Origin: Acidobacteriota bacterium
GTDB lineage: Bacteria; Acidobacteriota; Vicinamibacteria; Vicinamibacterales; SCN-69-37
Direction of reading: 5' to 3'
DNA: 64,000 nt
Assembly (NCBI GenBank): GCA_020853395.1
Contig: JADYYY010000015.1
Span: 124,001 to 188,000 of the forward strand
Below the pieces are notes generated by a model. That model ran no database searches. It had not been told where the DNA came from and was given only the letters and a program-made list of their open reading frames with translations. Every line of letters begins with the position of its first letter. Position 1 is the first letter of the stretch. Positions 9,342-18,356 of this stretch are shown in pieces. The position numbers were made by a program, and so were the translations under genes.

Positions 9342-10709
9342 ATGCCCGACAGCATCAAGTACGTGCTCGACGAGTCGCAGATTCCCACCCACTGGTACAA
9401 CATCGCCGCCGATCTTCCGGCGCCTCTGCCGCCGGTGCTGCACCCCGGCACGCTCCAGCCGCTCGGGCCGGACGACCTCGCACCGCTGTTTCCGATGTCG
9501 CTCATCATGCAGGAGGTCGCGACCGAGCGTGAGATCGAGATTCCGGAGCCGGTCCGCGAGGTCTACCGCCAGTGGCGGCCGTCGCCGCTGTTCCGCGCGC
9601 GCCGTCTGGAGCGCGCGCTCCAAACGCCGGCGCGCATCTACTACAAGTACGAAGGCGTCAGCCCCGCCGGCAGCCACAAGCCGAACACGGCCGTTCCACA
9701 GGCGTTCTACAACAAGCAGGCCGGCATCTCGCGCATCGTCACCGAGACCGGCGCGGGGCAGTGGGGATCGTCGCTGGCGTTTGCGGGAGCGCTGTTCGGC
9801 ATCGACGTGCAGGTCTTCATGGTGCGCGTGTCGTTCGATCAGAAGCCGTACCGGCGGACGTTCATGGAGACGTTCGGCGCGCGTTGCGTCGCGAGCCCGT
9901 CGAACGAGACGACGTTCGGGCGCGCGGTGCTCCAGAAGACGCCGCAGAGTCCCGGCAGCCTCGGGATCGCGATCTCGGAGGCGGTCGAGGTGGCCGCCAG
10001 CCGCGGCGACACGAACTACGCCCTCGGCTCGGTGTTGAATCACGTGCTGCTGCACCAGACGATCATCGGCGTCGAGGCGATCGCGCAGTTCGGCCTGGCC
10101 GACGACTACCCGGACGTCGTCGTCGGCTGCACCGGCGGCGGTTCGAACTTCGCCGGCGTGGCCTTTCCGTTCATCGGCGCCGGCCTGCGCGGCGGGCCGC
10201 GGCCTCGGGTCGTCGCCGTGGAGCCGGCCGCCTGCCCGAGCCTGACGCGCGGCAAGTACGCCTACGACTTCGGCGACACCGCCGGGATGACGCCGCTCGC
10301 GAAGATGCACACGCTCGGATCGGCGTTCGTGCCGCCCGGCTTCCACGCGGGCGGCCTGCGCTACCACGGCATGGCTCCGCTCGTGTCGCACCTGAAGGCA
10401 CTGGATCTGATCGAAGCGCGCGCGCCGCGCCAGCTCGAGTGCTTCGAGGCCGGCGTCCAGTTCGCGCGCGCCGAAGGCATCGTGCCCGCGCCGGAAGCGA
10501 ACCACGCGGTGCGCGGCGCGACCGACGAGGCGATCCGCTGCCGCGAGGAAGGCGTGTCGCGCGCCATCCTGTTCAATCTCTGCGGCCACGGCCATTTCGA
10601 CATGCAGGCCTACGCCGACTACTTCGCGGGCAAGCTCGTGGACCAGTCGTACGACGAGGCCGATCTTGCGCTCGCGCTGGCCGGATTGCCGGCCGTGCCG
10701 GGCCAGTAG
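9342..10709 (+). CDS. TrpB2-like PLP-dependent enzyme (tryptophan synthase beta chain-like)
   Basis: 455 residues from ATG 9342 ([11 protein letters not shown]). It has the TrpB2 layout: N-terminal [15 protein letters not shown]-binding lysine at about residue 113 in [11 protein letters not shown], the glycine phosphate loop CTGGGSNF, and [18 protein letters not shown] near the C-terminal half. TrpB2 enzymes make tryptophan from indole and serine, usually without a TrpA partner. No trp genes lie nearby, so a stand-alone indole-salvage or related role is more likely than canonical biosynthesis. A longer in-frame reading from 9165 lacks family similarity in its extra part. Confidence 0.85.
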   Translation: MPDSIKYVLDESQIPTHWYNIAADLPAPLPPVLHPGTLQPLGPDDLAPLFPMSLIMQEVATEREIEIPEPVREVYRQWRPSPLFRARRLERALQTPARIYYKYEGVSPAGSHKPNTAVPQAFYNKQAGISRIVTETGAGQWGSSLAFAGALFGIDVQVFMVRVSFDQKPYRRTFMETFGARCVASPSNETTFGRAVLQKTPQSPGSLGIAISEAVEVAASRGDTNYALGSVLNHVLLHQTIIGVEAIAQFGLADDYPDVVVGCTGGGSNFAGVAFPFIGAGLRGGPRPRVVAVEPAACPSLTRGKYAYDFGDTAGMTPLAKMHTLGSAFVPPGFHAGGLRYHGMAPLVSHLKALDLIEARAPRQLECFEAGVQFARAEGIVPAPEANHAVRGATDEAIRCREEGVSRAILFNLCGHGHFDMQAYADYFAGKLVDQSYDEADLALALAGLPAVPGQ

Positions 10710-10744
10710 CTCGACAGCGGATGCTGAAGCCGGAGGAGGCTCGC

Positions 10745-12715
10745 ATGGCACGACAGCATTGGGGACTGATCGCGGTGGCCGCGCTCGCGGCCGCGGCACC
10801 GATCGCATTGCAGGGACAGGTCAACGGCCGCTTCTCGCCGGACGCGCGCTTCACGGCGACGACGGTGAACGGCCTGCAGCAGATCGGGGCCGCGACGTGG
10901 CGCATCGAAAAGGGGGAGATCGTCGGCACGCCGACGAGCCCTGATGGCGGATGGCTGGTGCTCGACCGGGGCTACCAGGACGTCCAGTTCGCGGCGTCGT
11001 TCCGCTGCGCCGGCGACTGCACGGCGGGCGTCATGGTGCGCAGCGAGAAGGGCGCATCGGGACTGCAGGGGCTGTACTCGGTGCTCGCCGGCGGCGAGCG
11101 CGGAGCGATGGCGGTCGCGGTGGATGCGCAGGGGCGGATTACGAGCCGGACGCCGCTGACCGGCTCCATCAACACGATTAGGATTGCGCCGCCGCCCGCG
11201 CCGGCGCCGGCCGCACGTGCTGGAGGCGGCGGGCGTGCCGGTGCGCCGGGCGGTGCGGCGCCACCGCCGTTCGTGTCGATGTTTCCGCCGACGCCCTCGT
11301 CCGACTTCCGTCCGAACGACTGGAACAAGGTCGAGATCATCCTCGAGGCTGACGTTCTGCGCCTGGCGGTGAACGCGCCGGGCTCGGTCAACGGCGTGGC
11401 GACCAGCGGCTCGAGCGGGTTCGGTCCGATCGCGCTGCACGTCGCCGGCACCGGCGAGGTGCGGTTCAAGGACCTCGAGCTCAAGGATCTGAACCGCCGG
11501 ATCACGCCGCCCGAGACCGTCTCGCCGCGCTTCCGCGCGCAGAAGATCGAGGACTTCTACTACGGCTGGTCGATGGCCGCCGGCGATTTCAATCACGACG
11601 GCGTGCTGGACGTCACGGCCGGCAATCGCTACTACCTCGGGCCGTCCTTCTCCGAGTCGCGCGAGCTCTACCTGGCGCAGCCGTTCAACCCGGCGAAGGA
11701 GTACACGCCCGCGATGGTGAACTTCGCGTTCGACTACACCGGCGACGGATGGGACGACATCCTCGTCGCCGAGTCGCGGGCGCCCGCGCTCTACGTGAAT
11801 CCGAAGGGCGAAGCACGCCGGTGGACGCGCTATGCGGTGTTCCCGCAGGTCATCTCCGAGGTGATGAGCTTCAAGGACGTCGACGGCGACAAGGTGCCGG
11901 ACGCCATCTACTCGGGCAGCGGCACGGTGCAGTGGGCGACGTCGGACAAGGCGAACCCGACCGGCCCTTGGAAGGCCTATGCCGTATCGACGCCCGGACC
12001 TCCGGGTTCCAGCATCCACGGCGTCGGCGCCGGCGACGTGAACGGCGACGGCCGCGTCGATCTCATCGCGCCCCACGGCTGGTGGGAGCAGCCGGCGGGC
12101 GGCGCGACCCAGACGCCCTGGACGTTCCACCAGGCGGCGTTCGGCCGCGCGGGCAACGCGGGCGGCGAGTTCGAGGTCTGGGACGTGAACGGCGACAAGC
12201 TTCCCGACATCGTGACCGCGCTGGCGGCTCACGGCTTCGGCCTCGCGTGGTACGAGCAGAAGCGCGACGCGGCCGGGAAGATCACGTGGGTCGAGCACGT
12301 CATCATGAACGACTTCGCGTCGAAGAACGCCGGGGGCGTGACGTTCAGCGAGCTGCACGCGCTCACGGCCGCCGACATCGACGGCGACGGCATCAAGGAC
12401 ATCGTCACCGGCAAGCGGCACTGGGCACACCTCGAGAGCACGTACGACCCGGACGCCTACTCGCCCGCGGTGCTGTACTGGTATCGCACGGTGCGCAATC
12501 CCAAGGCGCCCGGCGGGGCGGAGTTCGTTCCCGAGCTGATCCACAACCGGTCCGGCGTCGGATCGATGATCTCCACGGCTGACCTGAACCGGGACGGCGC
12601 CGCGGACGTGATGGCCGCCACGAATCGAGGCAACTACATCTTCTGGGGCCGGCCGGGCACGGGACGGCGTGGTGCGGCACCGCCAGCAGCTCCGCCCGCC
12701 CGCGGGCGTCAGTAG
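10745..12715 (+). CDS. Exported 3-keto-disaccharide hydrolase (DUF1080)-like protein fused to FG-GAP/VCBS repeats
   Basis: 656 residues; ATG 10745 is chosen because GGAGGAG ends 6 bases upstream. Signal peptide: [19 protein letters not shown]. Residues about 25-240 form a concanavalin-like DUF1080-type domain (DWNKVEIILEADVLRLAV, GPIALHVAGTGEVRFKDLELKDL) interrupted by a Gly/Ala/Pro-rich linker. The C-terminal half has at least six FG-GAP calcium-binding motifs: GDFNHDGVLDV, DVDGDKVPDA, GDVNGDGRVDL, DVNGDKLPDI, DIDGDGIKDI and DLNRDGAADV. Together they suggest a secreted beta-propeller protein acting on or binding carbohydrate. The second DUF1080 gene at 14271 supports glycan or disaccharide catabolism. 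Confidence 0.8.
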   Translation: MARQHWGLIAVAALAAAAPIALQGQVNGRFSPDARFTATTVNGLQQIGAATWRIEKGEIVGTPTSPDGGWLVLDRGYQDVQFAASFRCAGDCTAGVMVRSEKGASGLQGLYSVLAGGERGAMAVAVDAQGRITSRTPLTGSINTIRIAPPPAPAPAARAGGGGRAGAPGGAAPPPFVSMFPPTPSSDFRPNDWNKVEIILEADVLRLAVNAPGSVNGVATSGSSGFGPIALHVAGTGEVRFKDLELKDLNRRITPPETVSPRFRAQKIEDFYYGWSMAAGDFNHDGVLDVTAGNRYYLGPSFSESRELYLAQPFNPAKEYTPAMVNFAFDYTGDGWDDILVAESRAPALYVNPKGEARRWTRYAVFPQVISEVMSFKDVDGDKVPDAIYSGSGTVQWATSDKANPTGPWKAYAVSTPGPPGSSIHGVGAGDVNGDGRVDLIAPHGWWEQPAGGATQTPWTFHQAAFGRAGNAGGEFEVWDVNGDKLPDIVTALAAHGFGLAWYEQKRDAAGKITWVEHVIMNDFASKNAGGVTFSELHALTAADIDGDGIKDIVTGKRHWAHLESTYDPDAYSPAVLYWYRTVRNPKAPGGAEFVPELIHNRSGVGSMISTADLNRDGAADVMAATNRGNYIFWGRPGTGRRGAAPPAAPPARGRQ

Positions 12716-12811
12716 CTCGCGCCAGGCCGACCGGCTTCGGGCGTTGCTGGTGGTGTAGGACCAGAACGTTCGAAGCCGGCGACCGGCCGAGCCGGCACGT
12801 CAGCCGGCCGC

Positions 12812-12850
12812 CCCGCGTCGCTGAGGCCGGCCGAAACGCTGCGACGCGGG
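12812..12850. terminator. Bidirectional hairpin between convergent genes
   Basis: CCCGCGTCGC (12812-12821) and its perfect complement GCGACGCGGG (12841-12850) lie between the 3' ends of the FG-GAP gene and the opposing transporter gene. The 10-bp stem spans a 19-base loop with no T-run, so the termination role is inferred from position. Confidence 0.4.
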
Positions 12851-12856
12851 CGAGCC

Positions 12857-14101
12857 CTACGGCAGGAGGAGCGCGTCAACGGCAAGCCATCCGAAGAGGA
12901 CGAGCGACGCGCCGAGCAGGAGATTGCCGATCCAGCCGTTCCGCGCGCGCGCCGGCATGCGCGTCGAGTTGTTCAGCCAGAGGAGCGTGGCGATCACGAA
13001 CGGGAAGAACAGCGATCCGATGAGCGTGTAGACGAAGATGATCCAGACGGGCCGCCCGATGACGAGCGCCGAGATCGACGCGAGCGTCAGGTAGGCGGCC
13101 CAGAGACGATACGCACGGCCCTGCTGTCCGGCGGGCGCCTGGCCTCGCCACCGGTGCAGCCAGTCGTCGAACAGGAATGGCACGCCATGCCAGACGCCGA
13201 GCACCGAGGCGTAGGCGACGCCCCAGAAGCCGGCAAGGAAGATCCCGCGGCCGACCGGACCGGTTTCCCGTCCGATCCTGTCGGCGAGAAGCAGGCAGAG
13301 ACGAGGCCCTTCGTCGAGCACGGCCGCGTCCCAGGTCACGTGCGCCGCGATGAACAGGATCGAGACGCAGAACACGAAGACCAGGCCGAACGAGACGGCG
13401 AGATCCGCACGCGCCGACCCCAGCCGCTGCGTGCCCGTCCACCGCGCTTCGCGCATCCAGTAGCCGTAGGACAGCAACGTGACGGTGCCGCCCACGCCGC
13501 CGATGAGCGACAGCACGTAGGCCGGCGACACCAGGGCACGCGTTCCCAGCGGCGACCACTCGGCGCCGGATCGGAACGCGATGAGCAGTGCAGCCGCGAC
13601 GACCGCGGCGAACTTGAGCAGCACGAACGTCTTGATGATCCCGAGGAAACGATCGTAGCGGCCGAAGTACACGAGCGTGAACGCCACGACCGCGTGCAAG
13701 ACGCCCCAGATCGGCACGGGCACGCCCGGCACGAGCGCGGCCGGCACGAGCGTGCTGGCGGCCACGAGCGCGCTCGACACGGCGTAGCTCCAGACGACGA
13801 AGTACACGAGGAACGCGAAGGGCAGCCCGCGCGGCAGGACCTCTCGCCAGCCTTCCAGCAGCGTCAGCCCGGTGGCGAGCTGCCATCGGGCGAGCCCTTC
13901 GGTGATCGCGAACTTGATCGCGACGCCCGCGGCGAGTGCCCAGAGCAGGGCGAGGCCGTACTCCGCCCCGGCGATGGTGGACGACACCATGTCGCCGACG
14001 CCGACGCCCGTGGCGGCCAAGAGCAGCCCGGGCCCCAGGTCGGCAAGCTTCAGGCGCGGCACGGCCGAGCGGCGGCGAGCGCGCGGGTCATCGGCCGCCA
14101 T
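12857..14101 (-). CDS. Nramp-family-related membrane transporter lacking the canonical DPGN motif
   Basis: 414 residues, about 11 hydrophobic segments. The first helix (LGPGLLLAATGVGVGDMV) aligns with the Nramp TM1 signature, but the metal-ligand motif DPGN is replaced by roughly VGDM. No TM6 MPH motif is visible (the region reads FIAAHVTWDAA). Canonical Nramp proteins take up Mn2+ or Fe2+ using these residues, so this paralogue probably carries another substrate, possibly Mg2+ or something organic. It converges on the FG-GAP gene. ATG 14101 is the natural start; the protein begins with a short basic tail before helix 1. Confidence 0.7.
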   Translation of the reverse strand: MAADDPRARRRSAVPRLKLADLGPGLLLAATGVGVGDMVSSTIAGAEYGLALLWALAAGVAIKFAITEGLARWQLATGLTLLEGWREVLPRGLPFAFLVYFVVWSYAVSSALVAASTLVPAALVPGVPVPIWGVLHAVVAFTLVYFGRYDRFLGIIKTFVLLKFAAVVAAALLIAFRSGAEWSPLGTRALVSPAYVLSLIGGVGGTVTLLSYGYWMREARWTGTQRLGSARADLAVSFGLVFVFCVSILFIAAHVTWDAAVLDEGPRLCLLLADRIGRETGPVGRGIFLAGFWGVAYASVLGVWHGVPFLFDDWLHRWRGQAPAGQQGRAYRLWAAYLTLASISALVIGRPVWIIFVYTLIGSLFFPFVIATLLWLNNSTRMPARARNGWIGNLLLGASLVLFGWLAVDALLLP

Positions 14102-14270
14102 CTTAATCCCGGAACCCGCGTGCTATGCTCCGCGACGCTCCATCAGACGCTTGCGACGCCGGTGAAGATGCGTGACGATGGCGGGTCGATCCTTCCTTGG
14201 GACGGACTTCGACCGGGCCGGGGACGAGCCTCGATCGGGCCTTGGGATGAACTTCGATCGGGAGGACAGC

Positions 14271-15098
14271 ATGAGATCTGTAGCGCGTGGAGGGGGCTGG
14301 ACGGCAGCCGTCACGATCGCGGCGGCGCTCGGTGCTTCGATCGCGATCGCGCAGGTCGGCAGTGCGGTGTCGGCTCAGGGCCGTGGCGGCCCTCCGGGCG
14401 GCGCTCCCGTCCCGTTCGAGGATCGGACCGGCTTCCGCGAGATCTTCGACGGGCGGACGATGGGCCAGTGGGATGGCAACCCGGAGTTCTGGCGTGTCGA
14501 AAACGGCGCCATCGTCGGCGAGACCACGAAGGAGCATCCGCTCGAGGTGAATACCTTCATCGTCTGGCGCGGCGGCGAGCCAGCCGATTTCGAACTGAAG
14601 CTCGAGTTCAGGATCAACGCCACGAACAGTGGCGTGCAGTACCGCAGTGTCGCGCTGACCGACGTCGGCCGATGGGTGCTGAAGGGGTATCAGGCCGACA
14701 TCGACTTCAACAACCAGTACACCGGCATGCTGTACGAGGAGCGCGGGCGCGCGTTCCTGGCGCCGCGTGGCACGTTCGGCTACGTCGGCCCCGGCCAGCC
14801 GGCGCCTGGCACGGCGCAAGCGCGCGGGAGCGCGACGCCCGCAGGCGTACGCGGTCCGATCGGCGCCCTCGAGAACGGCGACGCGCTCAAGGCCTACATC
14901 AGGCAGAACGACTGGAACCAGTTCCACGTGGTTGCGCGAGGCAACGTGCTGGTTCACGTGCTGAACGGCCACGTCACGGCGCTCTTCGTCGACGACGATC
15001 CGGTGGGGCGCGCGATGAAGGGCCTGATCGGCCTGCAGCTCCACGTCGGTGACCCGATGAAGGTGGAGTTCAGGAACATCTGGCTGAAGACGCTGTAA
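14271..15098 (+). CDS. Exported 3-keto-disaccharide hydrolase (DUF1080) family protein
   Basis: 275 residues from ATG 14271 with GGGAGG about 7 bases upstream; an in-frame extension to 14172 is not needed. The signal peptide runs through [20 protein letters not shown] single DUF1080 domain fills the rest: [20 protein letters not shown] near its start, [35 protein letters not shown] and a final [13 protein letters not shown]. The family hydrolyses 3-keto-glucosides formed by periplasmic glucoside 3-dehydrogenases. The TIM-barrel isomerase gene starts 18 bp downstream, so the two are probably co-transcribed and head the catabolic cluster. Confidence 0.85.
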   Translation: MRSVARGGGWTAAVTIAAALGASIAIAQVGSAVSAQGRGGPPGGAPVPFEDRTGFREIFDGRTMGQWDGNPEFWRVENGAIVGETTKEHPLEVNTFIVWRGGEPADFELKLEFRINATNSGVQYRSVALTDVGRWVLKGYQADIDFNNQYTGMLYEERGRAFLAPRGTFGYVGPGQPAPGTAQARGSATPAGVRGPIGALENGDALKAYIRQNDWNQFHVVARGNVLVHVLNGHVTALFVDDDPVGRAMKGLIGLQLHVGDPMKVEFRNIWLKTL

Positions 15099-15116
15099 GC
15101 GACGGAGGGAGTGCCC

Positions 15117-16004
15117 ATGCGCGTGGCGATGCACAACTGGATGCGGGCCGAGCCGATCGAAGCGACGATCGAGCGGCTGGCGAAGTGCGGGTACGACGCG
15201 ATCGAGATCAGCGGCGAGCCCGAGAAGTACGACACCAGGGAAGTCCGAGGGCTGCTCGAGCGGCACGGCCTCACGTGCTGGGGCTCGGTCACGCTGATGC
15301 TCGGCGACCGCAACCTGCTCGCAGCGGATGAACGGCAGCGCGCCATGTCGGTGAAGTACGTGAAGGACACGATCACGATGGTCAAGGAGCTCGGCGGCGA
15401 GGAGATCACGATCGTGCCCGGCACCGTCGGGAAGGTCGTGGCGGACGCCGGGCCGGACGAGGAATGGCGGTGGGCCGTCGACAGCCTCAAGCAGTGCTAC
15501 GAGCACGGCAAGCGCGAAGGCGTCCGGATCGCGATCGAGCCGCTGAACCGCTTCGAGACGTACTTCGTCAGCCGGCACGATCAGGCGCTGTGCCTGGCCG
15601 ATGCCGTGGCGCCCGACTGCGGCATCTGCCTCGATGCATTCCACATGAACATCGAGGAGAAAGACTTCTTCCAGGCGATCAGGAACGCGAAGGGCCGGCT
15701 CGTCGACTTTCACGTGGCCGACAACAACCGCATGGCGTGCGGGATGGGCGCGCTCGACTGGAAGAGGATCATCGCGACGCTGCGCGAGATCGGGTACGAC
15801 GGCGCGCTGACCGTCGAGTTCGTCGCGCCAATCGACCGGACGCCGGCGAATCCGTACAAGAACATGCTCGAGGCCGGCCCGCGACCCGACATGACGCCCG
15901 AGGAGTGGAAGTTCATGGTCGACCATGGCACCGGCGCGCTCTCCGACGAGTTCTACACGTGGCTCGTGCAGGAGACGATCGATCATCTCAGGCAGAGCAT
16001 GTGA
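15117..16004 (+). CDS. Sugar phosphate isomerase/epimerase (TIM barrel)
   Basis: 295 residues. ATG 15117 (MRVAMHNWMRAEP) is chosen over GTG 15111 because GGAGGG then lies 7 bases upstream. AP_endonuc_2-type TIM barrel: CGYDAIEISGEP, EEITIVPGTVGK, RIAIEPLNRFE, GICLDAFHMNIEE, DFHVADNNRM and LTVEFVAP. IEPLNRFE and the CLDAFHMN/HVADNN pairs carry the Glu-His-Asp metal ligands typical of hydroxypyruvate isomerase, tagatose 3-epimerase and related enzymes. Placed directly behind the DUF1080 hydrolase, it may process 3-keto-sugars released there. Substrate unproven. Confidence 0.85.
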   Translation: MRVAMHNWMRAEPIEATIERLAKCGYDAIEISGEPEKYDTREVRGLLERHGLTCWGSVTLMLGDRNLLAADERQRAMSVKYVKDTITMVKELGGEEITIVPGTVGKVVADAGPDEEWRWAVDSLKQCYEHGKREGVRIAIEPLNRFETYFVSRHDQALCLADAVAPDCGICLDAFHMNIEEKDFFQAIRNAKGRLVDFHVADNNRMACGMGALDWKRIIATLREIGYDGALTVEFVAPIDRTPANPYKNMLEAGPRPDMTPEEWKFMVDHGTGALSDEFYTWLVQETIDHLRQSM

Positions 16005-16220
16005 CGGTCCGTCGTGCCGGATCCTCGGTCGTTCTGACCCGGCGTCAGCGCGTGCCTCGAACCTGCCATCAGGCAGCTCTCGGTCCGGTTCGCCTGCCGC
16101 ACGTCCGGTCAATCGGTGCAGGCGGTCGGTGCCGGACGCTGACGTTGGATTGAGGAAACGCCAGGCGAGCGTCCGAGCGCTCCGCGGACCCGGCGTCTCC
16201 GACGAGCCAGTCGTACCCGT

Positions 16221-17465
16221 ATGAAGCACGTGCTCTTGATCGGCACGCTCGACACGAAAGGGCCCGAGGTCGCGTACGTGCGCGATCGTGTGCGGGCGCT
16301 CGGCGTCGAGCCCATCGTGGCGGACTCGGGGATTCTCGGCGAGCCGCTCGACATCGTTCCGGACGTCACGCGCGCCGAGGTCGCGACGCTGGCCGGCACC
16401 ACGATCGACGCCTTGCGCCAGGCCGGTACGCGCGGCAAGGCCGTCCACGGCATGCTGCCCGGCCTGCGGAAGCTGGCGCTCGATCTCTACAAAGAGGGGC
16501 GGCTGCACGGCGCGGCCGCACTGGGCGGCGCGGAAGGCGCCGTCCTCGGCGCGAGCGCGATGATGGGGCTTCCCATCGGCGTGCCGAAGATCATCGTCAC
16601 CCCGATTGCCTCGGGGCATCGGCGGTTCGGGCCGCTCGTCGGCACGAAGGACGTGATCGTCGTCCACTCGGTGATCGACATCCTCGGCCTGAACCCGATC
16701 AGCCGCGCGGTGTTCGACAACGTGGCGGCGGCGCTCGCCGGCATGGCGCAGCACGGTCACGCGCTCGAGATGCGGGACGGCCGCCGGCGCGTGGCGATCA
16801 CGATGCTGGGGAACACGACGACGGCCGTGATGCGGATCCGGGATCGGCTGCTCGCGCACGGGATCGAGTCCGTCATCTTTCACTCGAACGGCGTCGGCGG
16901 GCCCGCGATGGAAGAGCTGGCCGCCGACGGGCTCTTCGCCGGCGTGATCGATTTCACGACCGACGAGCTGGCCGACGAGCTGGTCGGCGGATTTCACGCG
17001 GCCGGACCGGACCGCCTGCGAACGGTCGGCCGCCTGGGGCTGCCACAGGTCGTCGTGCCCGGCTGCATCGATTTCTCGGTGCACGGCAGGCCCGAGGCGG
17101 TGCCCGCCGCGCTCGCCGGCCGTCCGATCTACACGCACAATCCCGAGTTCACGCTCGTGCGCACGCAGCCCGACGAGATGGCGCAGCTCGGCCGCGTGTT
17201 CGCCGAGCGGCTCAACGAGGCGATCGGCCCGCTGTGCGTCGTCGTGCCGACGGCCGGCCTGTCGATTCCGTCGGTTCCGGGCGGCGTGTTCTGGGACCCC
17301 GACGCCGATGCCCGGTTCCTCGCGGCGCTGCGCGGCGCGCTGCGGACCGACATCCCGATCCGCACGCACGCGCTCCACGTCAACACCTCGGAGTTCGCCG
17401 ATCTCGTCGCCGACGAGTTCCTCACCCTTCTGCACCGATCAGCCGCAAAGGACACGCGCTCATGA
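16221..17465 (+). CDS. Tm-1-like ATP-binding domain protein (UPF0261)
   Basis: 414 residues. It starts MKHVLLIGTLDTKGPEV, the hallmark of the UPF0261/Tm-1 family, and has the two-domain length of that family. The N-terminal Tm-1-like domain binds ATP and the C-terminal part resembles TIM-barrel PEP-hydrolase-like proteins. The family is best known from the tomato Tm-1 resistance protein; bacterial members sit in catabolic operons with unknown chemistry. The stop overlaps the creatininase start (ATGA at 17462-17465), so the two are translationally coupled. The preceding gap 16005-16220 has no gene I can support. Confidence 0.85.
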   Translation: MKHVLLIGTLDTKGPEVAYVRDRVRALGVEPIVADSGILGEPLDIVPDVTRAEVATLAGTTIDALRQAGTRGKAVHGMLPGLRKLALDLYKEGRLHGAAALGGAEGAVLGASAMMGLPIGVPKIIVTPIASGHRRFGPLVGTKDVIVVHSVIDILGLNPISRAVFDNVAAALAGMAQHGHALEMRDGRRRVAITMLGNTTTAVMRIRDRLLAHGIESVIFHSNGVGGPAMEELAADGLFAGVIDFTTDELADELVGGFHAAGPDRLRTVGRLGLPQVVVPGCIDFSVHGRPEAVPAALAGRPIYTHNPEFTLVRTQPDEMAQLGRVFAERLNEAIGPLCVVVPTAGLSIPSVPGGVFWDPDADARFLAALRGALRTDIPIRTHALHVNTSEFADLVADEFLTLLHRSAAKDTRS

Positions 17466-18334
17466 CCGTCCCGATTCCGATCACGCTGACGTCGAACAAC
17501 ATGGCGGATCTCGCCTACCCCGACGTCCAGGAGTACCTGAAGGTGTGCGACCTCGTGCTCGTGCCGATCGCGAGCACCGAGCAGCACGGGCCGCACCTGC
17601 CGCTGTCGACCGACACCGTCACGGCGGTGCAGGTCGCATCGCGCGTGGCGAAGATCAACAACATGCTGCACACCCCGGTCATCTGGACGGGCTACTCGCC
17701 CCAGCACATGGCCGGGCCCGGCGAGGGGCGCGGCACCATCACGGTGCGCGCCTCCACGCTGCAGGCGATCATCCACGACGTCGCCCGCAGCCTGATCCAC
17801 CATGGCTTCAACAAGATCATCTTCATCAACGGTCACGGCTCGAACGTGAAGGTGATCGACCAGGTGCTGCGGAAGCTGCGGTACGACACGGGGGCGCTGA
17901 TCGGCTGGTGCAACCCGTACATGGAGCGGTACGTGGGTCTGCTCGAAGGGCTCATGGAGAATCCCGCCGACGAGACCCCGGGATGGCACTCGAGCGAGCT
18001 GGAGACCTCGCAGATGCTCGCCAACGACGCGCGGCTGGTGCGGATGGATCGCGCGGTCAAGACGCTCACGCAGATCCCGGCCTGGCTGCCGAAGAAGTTC
18101 GGCAAGAAGGACGGCGCGCCCGACATCCAGTTCGAGGGCTACAGCTACTTCACGTTCCCCATGGACCATCACGAGTTCACGCACACGGGCGTCATCGGCA
18201 ACCCTGAGCGCGCGACGAAGGAGAAGGGCGAGGAAGCGTTCCGCCGCTACTCGGAGCACATCGCGCGCGCGGTGGCCGCGCTGCTCGACGTCGAGACGCG
18301 CGTGCACACGCGGGAGTTCAGGGACCGGGTCTGA
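17462..18334 (+). CDS. Creatininase-family amidohydrolase
   Basis: 290 residues from ATG 17462, overlapping the previous stop by 4 bases. Family motifs: VPIASTEQHGPHLPLSTDT, with the Glu, His and Asp that bind the two metal ions; GYSPQHM; FINGHGSN; and WHSSELETSQM. Creatininase-type enzymes hydrolyse cyclic or linear amides (creatinine, or the formylamine in riboflavin and mycofactocin pathways). Here it is co-transcribed with a Tm-1-like gene and a glycolate-oxidase-like pair, suggesting catabolism of an amide- or lactam-containing compound. The exact reaction cannot be deduced. Confidence 0.85.
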   Translation: MTVPIPITLTSNNMADLAYPDVQEYLKVCDLVLVPIASTEQHGPHLPLSTDTVTAVQVASRVAKINNMLHTPVIWTGYSPQHMAGPGEGRGTITVRASTLQAIIHDVARSLIHHGFNKIIFINGHGSNVKVIDQVLRKLRYDTGALIGWCNPYMERYVGLLEGLMENPADETPGWHSSELETSQMLANDARLVRMDRAVKTLTQIPAWLPKKFGKKDGAPDIQFEGYSYFTFPMDHHEFTHTGVIGNPERATKEKGEEAFRRYSEHIARAVAALLDVETRVHTREFRDRV

Positions 18335-18356
18335 AGATCGACGCCGCGCCGATCCG

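Noticed and set aside
14103-17435. Very long open frame on the minus strand across four catabolic genes
   Set aside because: It is antisense to well-supported genes and rich in Arg, His and Asp with no domain or start signal: a by-product of high GC in the third codon position.
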